A DNA stretch of 64,000 bases from Sanguibacter gelidistatuariae (GTDB lineage: Bacteria > Actinomycetota > Actinomycetes > Actinomycetales > Cellulomonadaceae), in assembly GCF_900096585.1 (NCBI RefSeq), contig NZ_FMYH01000007.1, positions 175,853-239,852 of the forward strand, read 5' to 3'. Shown here piece after piece: positions 24,392 to 33,090 of the stretch (its first letter is position 1; each line of letters begins with the position of its first letter). The notes beneath the pieces were generated by a model, which saw only the letters and a program-made list of their open reading frames with translations, had not been told where the DNA came from and searched no databases. The position numbers were made by a program, and so were the translations under genes.

Positions 24392-25468
24392 ATGGTGTCG
24401 AGCGAGCTCAGTGACGAGACGGACCGGACGGACGAACGCCAGTCCGCGCGCCGTCGCGCACCGTCGATGGTCGACGTCGCCAAGATCGCCGGTGTCTCGG
24501 CCCAGACGGTCTCCCGCGTCGCCAACGGCCGAGCCAACGTCGATCAGGACACCCGTTCCAAGGTGCTCAAGGCGATGGGTGTGGTCGGCTATCAGCCCAA
24601 CGGCGCCGCCCGCGCCCTGGCCACCGGGCGCTTCGGAGCCCTCGGGGTGATCTCCTTCTCGGTCGCGCGGATCGGTGACGCGCGCACGATCGAGGCCATC
24701 GCGGTGTCCGCCCGCAGCGCGGGCTACTCGATCAACCTCGTGACCCTCGAACGCCCCACCGCGGGCGGGATCACCGCCGCGATCGCGAACCTCGCCGGGC
24801 AGAACGTCGACGGGCTGGTCATCATCCAGGCCGAGATCCTCGACGTCCCGTCGCTGGTCATCGCACCGAACCTGCCCGTGGTCGTGACCGATACCTACCC
24901 CTCGAGCCACCCCGACTACCCGATCGTGGACACCGATCAGGAGGGCGGCGTACGCCGCGCTGTCGAGTACCTGCTCGCGATGGGTCACCGCACGGTCTGG
25001 CACCTGGCCGGCCCGACGACGTCGAGCGCGGCCCAGGAGCGCCTGCGTGCCTGGGAACGCGTGCTGGACAAGGCGGGCGCCGAGCGGCGCCCTGTGCACC
25101 GAGGGGACTGGACGGCGGCCTCCGGCTACCGGATCGGTCAGCTGCTGGCAACCGTGCCGCGCTCCGAGCTGACCGCGCTGTTCTGCGCCAACGACCAGAT
25201 GGCCCTGGGGGTCATGCGGGCCTTCCACGAGCGCGGCATCCGGATCCCCGAGGACGTCTCGATCGTCGGCTTCGACGACATCGACGAGGCCGAGTACGTG
25301 TGGCCGCCGCTCACCACGATCCGCCAGCGCTTCGAGGAGCTCGGCGCGCTCTGCGTGCAGACCCTGCTCGAGCAGATCGAGGCGGGCGTGCGCGCCGTGA
25401 ACCAGGTCCGCGTGGTCCCGGTCGACCTGGTCGTCCGAGACAGCTCCGCAGCACCCTCGCATCCCTGA
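24392..25468 (+). CDS. LacI family transcriptional regulator
   Basis: 358 residues from ATG 24392 (GGGAAGG at 24378); the frame stays open upstream, but that part runs through the operators. A roughly 27-residue charged tail precedes the helix-turn-helix MVDVAKIAGVSAQTVSRVAN and hinge RALATGRFGALGVI. The periplasmic-binding-like effector domain follows, with DQEGGVRRAVEYL and SIVGFDDIDEAEYVWPPLTT conserved. It diverges from the beta-galactoside importer operon and probably represses it and itself through the two TTTGCGCAAA palindromes until a galactoside-derived sugar binds. Confidence 0.93.
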   Translation: MVSSELSDETDRTDERQSARRRAPSMVDVAKIAGVSAQTVSRVANGRANVDQDTRSKVLKAMGVVGYQPNGAARALATGRFGALGVISFSVARIGDARTIEAIAVSARSAGYSINLVTLERPTAGGITAAIANLAGQNVDGLVIIQAEILDVPSLVIAPNLPVVVTDTYPSSHPDYPIVDTDQEGGVRRAVEYLLAMGHRTVWHLAGPTTSSAAQERLRAWERVLDKAGAERRPVHRGDWTAASGYRIGQLLATVPRSELTALFCANDQMALGVMRAFHERGIRIPEDVSIVGFDDIDEAEYVWPPLTTIRQRFEELGALCVQTLLEQIEAGVRAVNQVRVVPVDLVVRDSSAAPSHP

Positions 25469-25497
25469 CCGGGCGCGCCCCTCGCCCCGCCCCGGGT

Positions 25498-25600
25498 CGC
25501 CGAACTCGTGACCCAGTCGCCGAGCTCGTGAGCGACGGCCGTTTCAGGCGAGGAAACGGGCCTAACTCACGAGTTCGGCGGGCCGTTCACGAGCTCGGCG
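25498..25600. terminator. Four-copy inverted palindrome between convergent LacI and GH42 genes
   Basis: Two direct copies CGCCGAACTCGTGA (25498-25511) and CGCCGAGCTCGTGA (25518-25531) are followed by two inverted copies TCACGAGTTCGGCG (25567-25580) and TCACGAGCTCGGCG (25587-25600). In the centre CCGTTTC (25539) pairs with GAAACGG (25553). All arms can nest into one long stem. Its place between converging stops (25468 and 25618) fits a bidirectional terminator or transcript barrier. Confidence 0.7.
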
Positions 25601-25617
25601 GGCCGCGGCTAGCGCGC

Positions 25618-27696
25618 TCAGCCCTCCTGGACCACCGCGACCGCGCCGGCCGCGACCGTCAGGTCGCCTGACACCGCGGCGCCCGTGAGCAGCTCGCGCC
25701 CTGAAGCCTTCACGCTCGCGTCCGTACCGGTGTGGTTGATGACGAACAGGAAGCTCGCGCCGCCGGAGCCGTGGCGGCGGACCACCTCGACACCCGCGGG
25801 CGCCTCGACCTCGCCGGTCAGCCCGGCGTCGGCCAGCACGGCCTCGACGAGGGCCGCGGTGCCGGCCTCGTCGAGGCGCGTGGCGGCGTACCAGGCGGCC
25901 CCGGAGCCGACCGTGTTGCGGGTGACGGCCGGCAGCCCGGCGAGCGCGCCGTCGTCGTACACGGCGACCGCCTGCGCGCCGGCGAGGTGCGTCTTCTCGG
26001 TCCACAGGTCCGCGCCGAAGGTGCCGACGAGGTCGCCAGAGGTGCCGGTCACGGAGACCTGCTCGTCGGCCTGCAGGGTGTAGAACTCCTCGGTGCGGAT
26101 GCCGAGCAGATCACGGAATGCCCCCGGGTAGCCGCCCAGGCGCACGTGGTCCTCGGGGGTGACGATCCCGGAGAAGTACGTGACAAGCACGGTCCCCCCG
26201 CGCTCGGCGACGGCCGCGACGTTGGCCGCGCCAGAGTCACTGACCAGGTACAACGTGGGGACGATGACCAGGTCATAGCCGCTGAGGTCAGACCCGGGGC
26301 GCACGACGTCGGTGCTCACCCCGCGCAGCCACAGCTGCTTGTAGAGGGCCTGGGCCTGGTCGAGGTAGCGCAGCGCCTGGGTCGGGTGGGAGTCGAGCTC
26401 GCTCGCCCACCACGCCTCGTAGTCCAGGACCAGTGCGACACGGGAGCGGACGGTCGACCCCTTGACCGGGGCGAGGTCCTTGAGCGCCTGGCCCAGCGCC
26501 ACGGTGTTGTTCCACACGTCGGACTCGCGGCCGGCATGCGGGACCATCGCGGAGTGGAACTTCTCCGCGCCGGCCTGGGACTGGCGCCACTGGAAGAACA
26601 TGACCGAGTCCGCGCCACGAGCCACGTGCGCGAGGGAGTTGCGGAGCATCTCACCCGGCGCCTTGGTGCGGTTGCGCGGCTGCCAGTTCACAGCCGAGGT
26701 CGAGTGCTCCATGAGGATCCACGGCTGCCCGCCGGCGATCCCGCGGGTGAGGTCGGCCGAGAAGGCGAGCTCGATGTGCCGGTCGGGGTTCTCGGCGCTC
26801 GTGTAGTGATCGTTGGAGATGACGTCGAGGTCACCGGCCCAGTCGAAGTAGTCCATGCCCTTTGTGCCCGAGGACGCCATGAAGTTCGTCGTGATCGGCA
26901 CGGCCGGGGTGATCGCCCGCAGGGCGTCGCGCAGGTCCTGGTAGTAGCCCAGGAGCGCGCGGGAGCTGAACCGGTCGAAGTCGAGCTGCTGGGTGGGGTT
27001 GGCGTAGGTGGGCGCGGCACGCGGAGGCAGCACGTCCTCGAAGGTGCCGTACCGCTGGGACCAGAACGCCGTGCCCCAGGCCGTGTTGAGCGCGTCGATC
27101 GACCCGTAGCGCTCGGCGAGCCAGGAGCGGAACGCGGACGCGGCGGCGTCGGAGTAGTCGCGCGGGACGTGGCAGCCGATCTCGTTGTCGACGTGCCACA
27201 GCGCGAGCGCCGGGTGGTCCTTGTACCGCTCGGCCATGACCGTGGCCATCCTGATCGCATACTCGCGGAACAGCGGGTGGGTCACCGCATAGGACTGGCG
27301 TCCGCCCTGGCCCAGCACGGTCCCGTCGGCGAGCTGGGGGAGGACCTCGGGGTGGCGCGCGGTCAGCCACGGCGGTGGGCTCGCGGTCGCGGTGGCCAGG
27401 GCCACGCGGATGCCCGCGGCGTGCAGCCGGTCCATCATCTCGTCGAGCCAGTCGAAGTCGTACTCGCCCTCGGCGGGCTCGAGCGTGGCCCACGCGAAGA
27501 TCGCGACCGAGACGATGTTCACGCCCGCCTCGATCATCATCTCGACGTCCTCGAGGCGGGTGGCCTGGGGCCACTGCTCGGGGTTGTAGTCACCGCCGTA
27601 GCCGAGGCCGGTCAGGCCGGTGGGCCAGCCAGGAACACCGCCGGCGGGGGCGGGAGACAGGGGGGCGGTCGAACGGTTCACATCGGTGGGAGCCAT
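25618..27696 (-). CDS. Beta-galactosidase, GH42 (second copy)
   Basis: 692 residues from ATG 27696. YGGDYNPEQWP near residue 33, acid/base Glu172 in LWHVDNEIGCHV and nucleophile Glu330 in WILMEHSTSAVNW show an intact GH42 enzyme. It is clearly paralogous to the 18.6 kb gene, sharing long blocks such as LPPRxxxTxxNPTQQLDF. The sequence before the ATG holds a GGAAGCGTATTCC palindrome instead of a Shine-Dalgarno, so the message may be leaderless or the start lies elsewhere. It is a single gene between two LacI genes, 110 bases after the downstream LacI end. Confidence 0.93.
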   Translation of the reverse strand: MAPTDVNRSTAPLSPAPAGGVPGWPTGLTGLGYGGDYNPEQWPQATRLEDVEMMIEAGVNIVSVAIFAWATLEPAEGEYDFDWLDEMMDRLHAAGIRVALATATASPPPWLTARHPEVLPQLADGTVLGQGGRQSYAVTHPLFREYAIRMATVMAERYKDHPALALWHVDNEIGCHVPRDYSDAAASAFRSWLAERYGSIDALNTAWGTAFWSQRYGTFEDVLPPRAAPTYANPTQQLDFDRFSSRALLGYYQDLRDALRAITPAVPITTNFMASSGTKGMDYFDWAGDLDVISNDHYTSAENPDRHIELAFSADLTRGIAGGQPWILMEHSTSAVNWQPRNRTKAPGEMLRNSLAHVARGADSVMFFQWRQSQAGAEKFHSAMVPHAGRESDVWNNTVALGQALKDLAPVKGSTVRSRVALVLDYEAWWASELDSHPTQALRYLDQAQALYKQLWLRGVSTDVVRPGSDLSGYDLVIVPTLYLVSDSGAANVAAVAERGGTVLVTYFSGIVTPEDHVRLGGYPGAFRDLLGIRTEEFYTLQADEQVSVTGTSGDLVGTFGADLWTEKTHLAGAQAVAVYDDGALAGLPAVTRNTVGSGAAWYAATRLDEAGTAALVEAVLADAGLTGEVEAPAGVEVVRRHGSGGASFLFVINHTGTDASVKASGRELLTGAAVSGDLTVAAGAVAVVQEG

Positions 27697-27700
27697 GCAG

Positions 27701-27713
27701 GGAAGCGTATTCC
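27701..27713. promoter_or_regulatory. Palindromic operator-like site at the GH42 start
   Basis: GGAAGCGTATTCC (arms GGAA/TTCC) begins five bases upstream of the GH42 start codon at 27696. It is related to the GGAAAGCGCTTTCC sites elsewhere in the window and could place a LacI-family repressor directly over the transcription start. Confidence 0.5.
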
Positions 27714-27805
27714 AGCGGCGTGGGAAACCCAAGCCGCGTGGATGGTGACCGGCCCGCCCGGGCCTCGCCCCGCCGTCGGGCATGCGCGGGAGCAGGCCGT
27801 GCGGA

Positions 27806-28846
27806 TCAGCCCCGCCGCGGGGTCGAGTCACGCACGATGACCTCGCCGTCGACCGGCACGATGCGCGGCTCGGCCCGCGCCGGAGACAGTGCCAGCTCGG
27901 TGACCAACGCGCCGATGTCGGCGAGCGGCAGCCGGATCGTGGTCAGCGACGGGGTGATGTCCCGCAGCGTGATGATGTCGTCGAAACCGGCGATGCCCAC
28001 GTCGCCTGGCACGCTCAGACCGGCCGCGCGGGCGGCCGCCATGGCACCGACCGCCATCACGTCGTTGACCGCGAAGACCGCGTCGACCGGTCCCGCGCCG
28101 CCCGCGCTGATCAGCCCGCGCGAGACGAGCTCGCTCATACCCTCGAAGCCGCCGTCGCGGGTGAAGGCACAGTGCACGACGCGGGCGTCGTCGATCGTCA
28201 CGCCGAGTGCCGCGAGGCCGTCCCGGAAACCGTTGAACCGCGCCCGCGCGGTGAGGTGCCCCTGCGGTCCGGCGAGGATCGCAAAACGCCGGTAGCCGAG
28301 ACCGTGCAGCTTGGTCGCGAGCTCGCTCGTGCTCGCCTCGTTCTCGATCGTCACCGTGTCCACGCCCAGCAGCGCCTGCCCGACGACGGCCACCCCGCCG
28401 CCGTGCGAGCTGTACTCCGCGAGGGCGTCGGCGAGCGTCGTGTTGGCGTCTGCATCGTCGGTGCGCCCGCCCGCGACGATGATCGCCCGGGCCCGCTGAC
28501 GCTGCATGAGGTCGACGAAAGCGAGCTCACGCTCCGGATCGCGGTCGGTGCTCGCGAGCGTGACCATGAGCCCGGCTCGCTCGGCGGCCGCGGTGACCCC
28601 CGAGACGATCATGGAGAAGTACGGGTCGGCGATGTCGTGGACGACGAGCCCGAGCGCGGTCGTCCGCCCGCGCGCCATGGCCTGGGCGTTCGCGTCCGGG
28701 GAGTACCGCAGCCGGTGGGCCGCCGCGAGCACCTTGTCGCGCAGCTCCGGGCGGACGGTACGGTTGCTGCTCCCGTTGATCGCGCGGCTGGCGGTCGCCA
28801 AGGACACGCCTGCTTCACGGGCGACATCGCTCAGGGTGACGGTCAT
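27806..28846 (-). CDS. LacI family transcriptional regulator
   Basis: 346 residues from ATG 28846; an ATG at 28855 in frame is equally possible. Helix-turn-helix LSDVAREAGVSLATASRAIN and hinge AMARGRTTALGLVV are canonical. The effector domain contains YRRFAILAGPQG and GIAGFDDIITLRDITPSLTT. It lies upstream of the second GH42 gene on the same strand, with 109 bases between them that include the operator-like GGAAGCGTATTCC. It is the best local candidate for the regulator of that gene, and maybe of the other GGAAAGCGCTTTCC sites, though this is inference. Confidence 0.93.
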   Translation of the reverse strand: MTVTLSDVAREAGVSLATASRAINGSSNRTVRPELRDKVLAAAHRLRYSPDANAQAMARGRTTALGLVVHDIADPYFSMIVSGVTAAAERAGLMVTLASTDRDPERELAFVDLMQRQRARAIIVAGGRTDDADANTTLADALAEYSSHGGGVAVVGQALLGVDTVTIENEASTSELATKLHGLGYRRFAILAGPQGHLTARARFNGFRDGLAALGVTIDDARVVHCAFTRDGGFEGMSELVSRGLISAGGAGPVDAVFAVNDVMAVGAMAAARAAGLSVPGDVGIAGFDDIITLRDITPSLTTIRLPLADIGALVTELALSPARAEPRIVPVDGEVIVRDSTPRRG

Positions 28847-28928
28847 ACGGCACATCTTAGGGCTGCCCGCGCCGTGGCCTGCCCCGAATGGGTCACCCGG
28901 CTCGGGGCCCCGGCCTGCCGAGTGCCGC

Positions 28929-30191
28929 TCAGCCCACCAGCTCGCCGGTCTGCTCCGCGCTGCCCAGGGCGCCCCGGGAGCGGACCGAGCTGCGCCAGGC
29001 GAGCAGGCCACCACCGATCGCGGCCGAGGCGAGCGAGCCGACCAGCACCGCCGCCTTGACCGCCTCGTTGTTGGCCGTCCCGGGCTCGAAGGACAGCTCG
29101 CCGATGAGCAGCGCCACCGTGAAGCCGACGCCGCCGACGCACGCCACCGCGAGCAGGTCCAACCAGCGAAGCGAGACGTCCAGGGCTGCTCCAGTGAATG
29201 TCACCAACAGCCAGGTGGCGAGCAGGATCCCGATGGGCTTGCCGAGTACGAGACCGAAGAACACGCCTTGCGCAGCAGGGTTGGACGCAGCCTCCGACAA
29301 GGCCGACGCGCTCATCGTGACCCCGGCCGCGAACAAGGCGAAGACCGGCACGGCAAAGCCGGCCGAGAGAGGCCGCCACGCGTGCTCGTAGCGTTCGGCC
29401 AGGCTCACACGCTCGCCTGTGCGGGCGAGCGCCGGCACCGTGAAACCGAGCGCGACGCCGGCGATCGTGGCGTGGACCCCGGAGGCGTGCATGAACGCCC
29501 AGGCGAGGACCGCGAGCGGGAGGAGCAGCCAGGGTGAGGCCCCACCGCGGCGACGGACGACCACAGCGAACACGCCGATCGAGAGGAAAGCCGCGACCAT
29601 CCACACGAAGTTCAGCCCGTTGGCGTAGAACACCGCGATGACGACGATCCCGAGCAGGTCGTCGACCACGGCCAGGGTGAGCAAGAAGGCTCGCAGCGCT
29701 GTCGGCAGGCCTCTGCCGAAGATCGTCAGCACCGCCACGGCGAAGGCGATGTCGGTGGCAACCGGGACCGCCCAGCCGTTCGGGTCCCCGCCTGCGCTCA
29801 GGGTGTTGATCACCGAGTAGACGGCGGCGGGCACCGCCATGCCGCCGACCGCGGCGAGGATCGGCACGATCGCCGTAGACGGCCGCCGCAGCTCTCCGTC
29901 GACCATCTCCCGCTTGAGCTCGAGGCCGACGACGAAGAAGAAGATCGCCAGCAGACCGTCCGTGGCCCACTGTGCGACGGACAAGTCGAGGTGCAGCCGA
30001 GACGGACCAAAGGTCAAGTTGCCCAGTGCACGGTAGCTCTCGCTGAAGGGTGAGTTCGCCCAGATCAGCGCCACGACCGCGCCCGCGAGCAGGAGGATCG
30101 CACCGGTGTTCTCGGCGCGCAGCGTGTCGGTGAAGTTGCGCAGGCCGCCGGGAGTCAGGCGCCCGAGAAGGGGCTTGGGAGGAGTGCTCAT
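28929..30191 (-). CDS. nhaA: Na+/H+ antiporter NhaA
   Basis: 420 residues from ATG 30191 with AAGGA five bases upstream; an upstream in-frame start at 30257 lacks a ribosome site. About 11-12 membrane segments. RAENTGAILLLAGAVVALIWANSP, FFFVVGLELKREMVDGEL and ATDIAFAVAVL carry the family signature; the two aspartates needed for transport sit in VVDDLLGI. It exchanges sodium for protons in the inner membrane, helping pH and salt balance. Not obviously linked to the sugar genes beside it. Confidence 0.93.
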   Translation of the reverse strand: MSTPPKPLLGRLTPGGLRNFTDTLRAENTGAILLLAGAVVALIWANSPFSESYRALGNLTFGPSRLHLDLSVAQWATDGLLAIFFFVVGLELKREMVDGELRRPSTAIVPILAAVGGMAVPAAVYSVINTLSAGGDPNGWAVPVATDIAFAVAVLTIFGRGLPTALRAFLLTLAVVDDLLGIVVIAVFYANGLNFVWMVAAFLSIGVFAVVVRRRGGASPWLLLPLAVLAWAFMHASGVHATIAGVALGFTVPALARTGERVSLAERYEHAWRPLSAGFAVPVFALFAAGVTMSASALSEAASNPAAQGVFFGLVLGKPIGILLATWLLVTFTGAALDVSLRWLDLLAVACVGGVGFTVALLIGELSFEPGTANNEAVKAAVLVGSLASAAIGGGLLAWRSSVRSRGALGSAEQTGELVG

Positions 30192-30335
30192 CATCGTCCT
30201 TGAGGGGTGATCAACCACTGTCCGCTCATCGTCGGGCGGATCGTTGGTGGTCACCATAGCCCAGGATCTGGGCCGAATATCGGGGCCTTCGGGCGTGGAT
30301 GATCACCCTCGGCAGGTGGTATCACGCGGGTGAAA

Positions 30336-31307
30336 CTAGTCGTCAGACCGGCCGGGCGGAGCGGGCGCGCTGCGCGGAAGATCTTCGATGAACGCCTGCA
30401 CGACGGCGGTGTCCTGGTCGCCGAGGCCGGCCGCGGTCAGGTCGGTGAACACGGCGCGCAGCAGGTCGAGCTGGGGGGTCGCCGTCCCGGTCCGGATGGC
30501 CTCGTCGGTCGCGGACCCGAGGTCTTTCACCATGAACTTCGCGGCGCCCGAGGGACTGTGGTCGTGCTCGGCGAAGCGCCGCTTCTTGACCTCGAGCACA
30601 CGACTTCCGGCATAGCCGCCGCCGAGCAGGTCGAGGAGCGCGGCGACGTCCAGGCCGGCGCGCTCGGCGATGACGCTGGCCTCGCCCAGGGCCAGCACGG
30701 TGGCGGCGACGATCATCTGGTTGCAGGCCTTGGCGATCTGGCCCGAGCCGAGAGGGCCCAGGTGCACAGGGGTGCCGGCGGGGGCGAGCGCGGCGCAGGC
30801 CTGCGCGGCGTCGTCGTCGGACCCCCCGACCATGATCGACAGGGTTCCCGCACGGGCTCCTTCCTCGCCGCCGCTGACGGGCGCGTCGACCACGTGCGCG
30901 AGGCCCCCGGTGCGGGCGCGGACTGCGACGTCGAGGGCCCGCACCCCCGCGGAGGAGACCGTCGAGCAGATGGCGATCGAGGTGGGGCGGGTGATCCCGG
31001 CGAGCAGGCCGTCCGGCCCGTCGAGCACCGCCTCGATGTCGGGCAGATCGGGAACCATGAGCACCACCGTCGGCCGTGCGCCGCGGCATGCCGCGGCGAG
31101 GGAACGCGCGGTCGGATGCCAGACGGCTCCGGCGTCGACCAGCGGCTGGGCGGATGCCGGGCGGCGCGCGCTCACGTGGAGTCGCGCGTTCGCGAGCGAC
31201 GCCAAGATGTGCGCGGCCATCGGTGCCCCCATCACCCCGAGCCCGATGAAGCCGACATCGTTGGCGGGTGAGGCGCAGGGGAGGTCTTCGTATGTCTGAG
31301 CGGGCAT
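30336..31307 (-). CDS. NAD(P)-dependent oxidoreductase, tartronate semialdehyde reductase/3-hydroxyisobutyrate dehydrogenase family
   Basis: 323 residues. NAD(P)-binding GFIGLGVMGAPMAAHIL, substrate-binding DAPVSGGEEGARAGTLSIMVGG, and the catalytic-lysine helix GQIAKACNQMIVAAT are all intact. The family includes GarR (tartronate semialdehyde to D-glycerate) and 3-hydroxyisobutyrate dehydrogenase. It diverges from the TRAP-transporter operon, and glycerate kinase lies 11 kb away in the same island, so a GarR-type role in sugar-acid breakdown is likely. Exact substrate is inferred. Confidence 0.85.
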   Translation of the reverse strand: MPAQTYEDLPCASPANDVGFIGLGVMGAPMAAHILASLANARLHVSARRPASAQPLVDAGAVWHPTARSLAAACRGARPTVVLMVPDLPDIEAVLDGPDGLLAGITRPTSIAICSTVSSAGVRALDVAVRARTGGLAHVVDAPVSGGEEGARAGTLSIMVGGSDDDAAQACAALAPAGTPVHLGPLGSGQIAKACNQMIVAATVLALGEASVIAERAGLDVAALLDLLGGGYAGSRVLEVKKRRFAEHDHSPSGAAKFMVKDLGSATDEAIRTGTATPQLDLLRAVFTDLTAAGLGDQDTAVVQAFIEDLPRSAPAPPGRSDD

Positions 31308-31396
31308 GGGGCCACCGTACCGAAGGTCACGAACGGGTAGCGATCGCCTGGGTCGCGGAGAGCAGGGTTGACGGATGAGAACTTCTCGCGTCTACT

Positions 31397-31433
31397 GGTT
31401 CCACCCACCGGAACTCGGTTCCATGTGCGGAAC
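31397..31433. promoter_or_regulatory. GGTTCC/GGAAC inverted-repeat cluster before the TRAP operon
   Basis: GGTTCC (31397-31402), GGAAC (31410-31414), GGTTCC (31417-31422) and GGAAC (31429-31433) form two adjacent inverted repeats with 6-7 base spacers, repeating every 19-20 bases. Another GGTTCC lies at 31473. The layout suits a dimeric regulator binding side by side, probably the IclR protein encoded at 35.4 kb. Confidence 0.6.
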
Positions 31434-31527
31434 TCGACTCTGGTGTCGGTTCGCCGCAGGACGGTCTCGGTGGTTCCAGACAGTACTCGGTCAGCTCATC
31501 CCTGGTGGGCCCACTAAGGAGTTACAC

Positions 31528-32544
31528 ATGATGCGGAACAAGGTTGTTTCGATCGTTGCCATGGCAGGCGTCTCGGCGCTCGCCCTCTCGCTGGCTGCCT
31601 GCAGCTCGGACAGCAGCGAAGGCGGCACGGACACGAAGGTCTTCAAGGTTGCGTTCAACCAGACCGAGAGCCACCCGCAGTACAAGGCGCTCGAGGCCCT
31701 CGGGGACCGGCTCAAGGAGCGCACCGACGGTCGCTACGACCTGGAGGTCTTCCCCAACGAGACCCTCGGCAGCCAGAAGGACACCATCGAGCTGGTCCAG
31801 GCCGGGTCGATCGACTTCTCGATGGTCTCCGGGTCGCTCCTGGAGAACTTCAACCCCGACTTCGTGGTGTTCAACCTTCCCTACGTCTTCGACAGCAAGG
31901 AGCACCAGAGCGCGGTCGTCAACGACCCCGAGATCACCGCTGACCTGTTCTCCTCGATCGAGGACAAGGGCATCTCGGTCCTGGCCGGCTTCCACGGCGG
32001 CATCCGCAACGTGTACAACTCCGAGAAGCCCATCAACACCCCCGCGGACCTCGCAGGAATGAAGATCCGGGTCATCGAGTCGGACACCAACCTGCGGATG
32101 ATGGAGCTCATGGGCGGGTCCGGAACCCCGATGGGTCAGGGCGAGGTCTACACCGCGATCCAGTCCGGTGTGCTCTCCGGCGCCGAGAACAACGAGTCGA
32201 TCTACGCGAACCTCAAGCACGCCGAGATCGCGCCGTACTACTCCTACACCCGGCACCTGATGTTCCCCGACTACCTGATCGTCAACCCCAAGACGATGGA
32301 TGCGCTCTCCGCCGAGGACCAGAAGATCTTCTCCGAGGAGCTGGCCGCCGCGCTCGTCGAAGAGGGCGACTTCTGGGCCGACGAGGTCAAGACGAGCATC
32401 GCCACGGCCGAGGCCGCAGGAGCGAAGTTCAACGAGGTCGACGCAGACGCGTTCCGCGACGCGCTCGCCCCGCTCGTGGAGGAGAAGCTCACCACGCAGG
32501 TGAGCAAGGACCTCTACGCAAAGGTCCGCGCAGCGGCCGAGTGA
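31528..32544 (+). CDS. dctP: TRAP transporter substrate-binding lipoprotein DctP
   Basis: 338 residues; AAGGAG at 31516 serves ATG 31528 or 31531. Lipobox LSLAACSSD shows a lipoprotein, the Gram-positive form of the usually periplasmic DctP. FKVAFNQTESHPQYKALEAL at the mature N-terminus and MGQGEVYTAIQSGVLSGAENN (motif GQGEVYTAIQSG) are the DctP signature; the arginine in MKIRVIES would bind the ligand carboxylate. First gene of dctP-dctQ-dctM, importing an organic acid, most likely an unsaturated or simple uronate given kduI and kduD downstream. Confidence 0.94.
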   Translation: MMRNKVVSIVAMAGVSALALSLAACSSDSSEGGTDTKVFKVAFNQTESHPQYKALEALGDRLKERTDGRYDLEVFPNETLGSQKDTIELVQAGSIDFSMVSGSLLENFNPDFVVFNLPYVFDSKEHQSAVVNDPEITADLFSSIEDKGISVLAGFHGGIRNVYNSEKPINTPADLAGMKIRVIESDTNLRMMELMGGSGTPMGQGEVYTAIQSGVLSGAENNESIYANLKHAEIAPYYSYTRHLMFPDYLIVNPKTMDALSAEDQKIFSEELAAALVEEGDFWADEVKTSIATAEAAGAKFNEVDADAFRDALAPLVEEKLTTQVSKDLYAKVRAAAE

Positions 32545-32572
32545 TCACCCGGCAACCCGAAGAGGTCTCCTC

Positions 32573-33076
32573 ATGAAAACAGTCAAGAAGGGTCTCGACA
32601 GCGCGCTGAGCTGGTTCTGTGTCGTGCTGTTCGCCGTCCTGGTAGTCGACGTCTCCTGGCAGGTCTTCTCCCGCCAGGTCCTCAACTCCCCGAGCGGGTG
32701 GTCCGAGGAACTCGCCAAGTACGTCTTCATCTGGCTCGGCCTCTTCGGGTCGGCCCTGGTGTTCGGCGAACGCGGTCACATCTACGTCGACTTCGCCGTC
32801 AGGAAGCTGCCCGCCAAGATCCAGTACGTCGTGGGCCTGCTCATGCAGGTCGCGATCCTGGCGTTCGCCTCGCTCGTCCTCGTCTACGGCGGCTGGCAGG
32901 TCGCCCAGCTCTCCTGGGACCAGAAGCTTGCCGGTCTGCCCATCGACGTCGGGCCTCTGTATCTCGCGCTGCCGATCTCCGGCGTGCTGATCATCTTCTA
33001 CACCATCTACCACCTGGTTGCCATCCTCCTCCGCGTCGAGAACGCGGTCGAAGATGCCGAGCCGGACGTCCTTTAG
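32573..33076 (+). CDS. dctQ: TRAP transporter small permease DctQ
   Basis: 167 residues with four membrane segments. LVVDVSWQVFSRQVL and the PSGWSEELAKYVFIWLGLFG block are the conserved core of the DctQ family. It bridges the binding protein and the large permease. Starts 28 bases after dctP and ends 14 bases before dctM, on the same strand with AAGAGG upstream. Confidence 0.93.
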   Translation: MKTVKKGLDSALSWFCVVLFAVLVVDVSWQVFSRQVLNSPSGWSEELAKYVFIWLGLFGSALVFGERGHIYVDFAVRKLPAKIQYVVGLLMQVAILAFASLVLVYGGWQVAQLSWDQKLAGLPIDVGPLYLALPISGVLIIFYTIYHLVAILLRVENAVEDAEPDVL

Positions 33077-33090
33077 GAAGGGGCACACTC

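Noticed and set aside
31375..31527. Longer N-terminus for DctP
   Set aside because: It would place about 50 residues before the lipoprotein signal, and it covers the GGTTCC array; AAGGAG at 31516 fixes the start.
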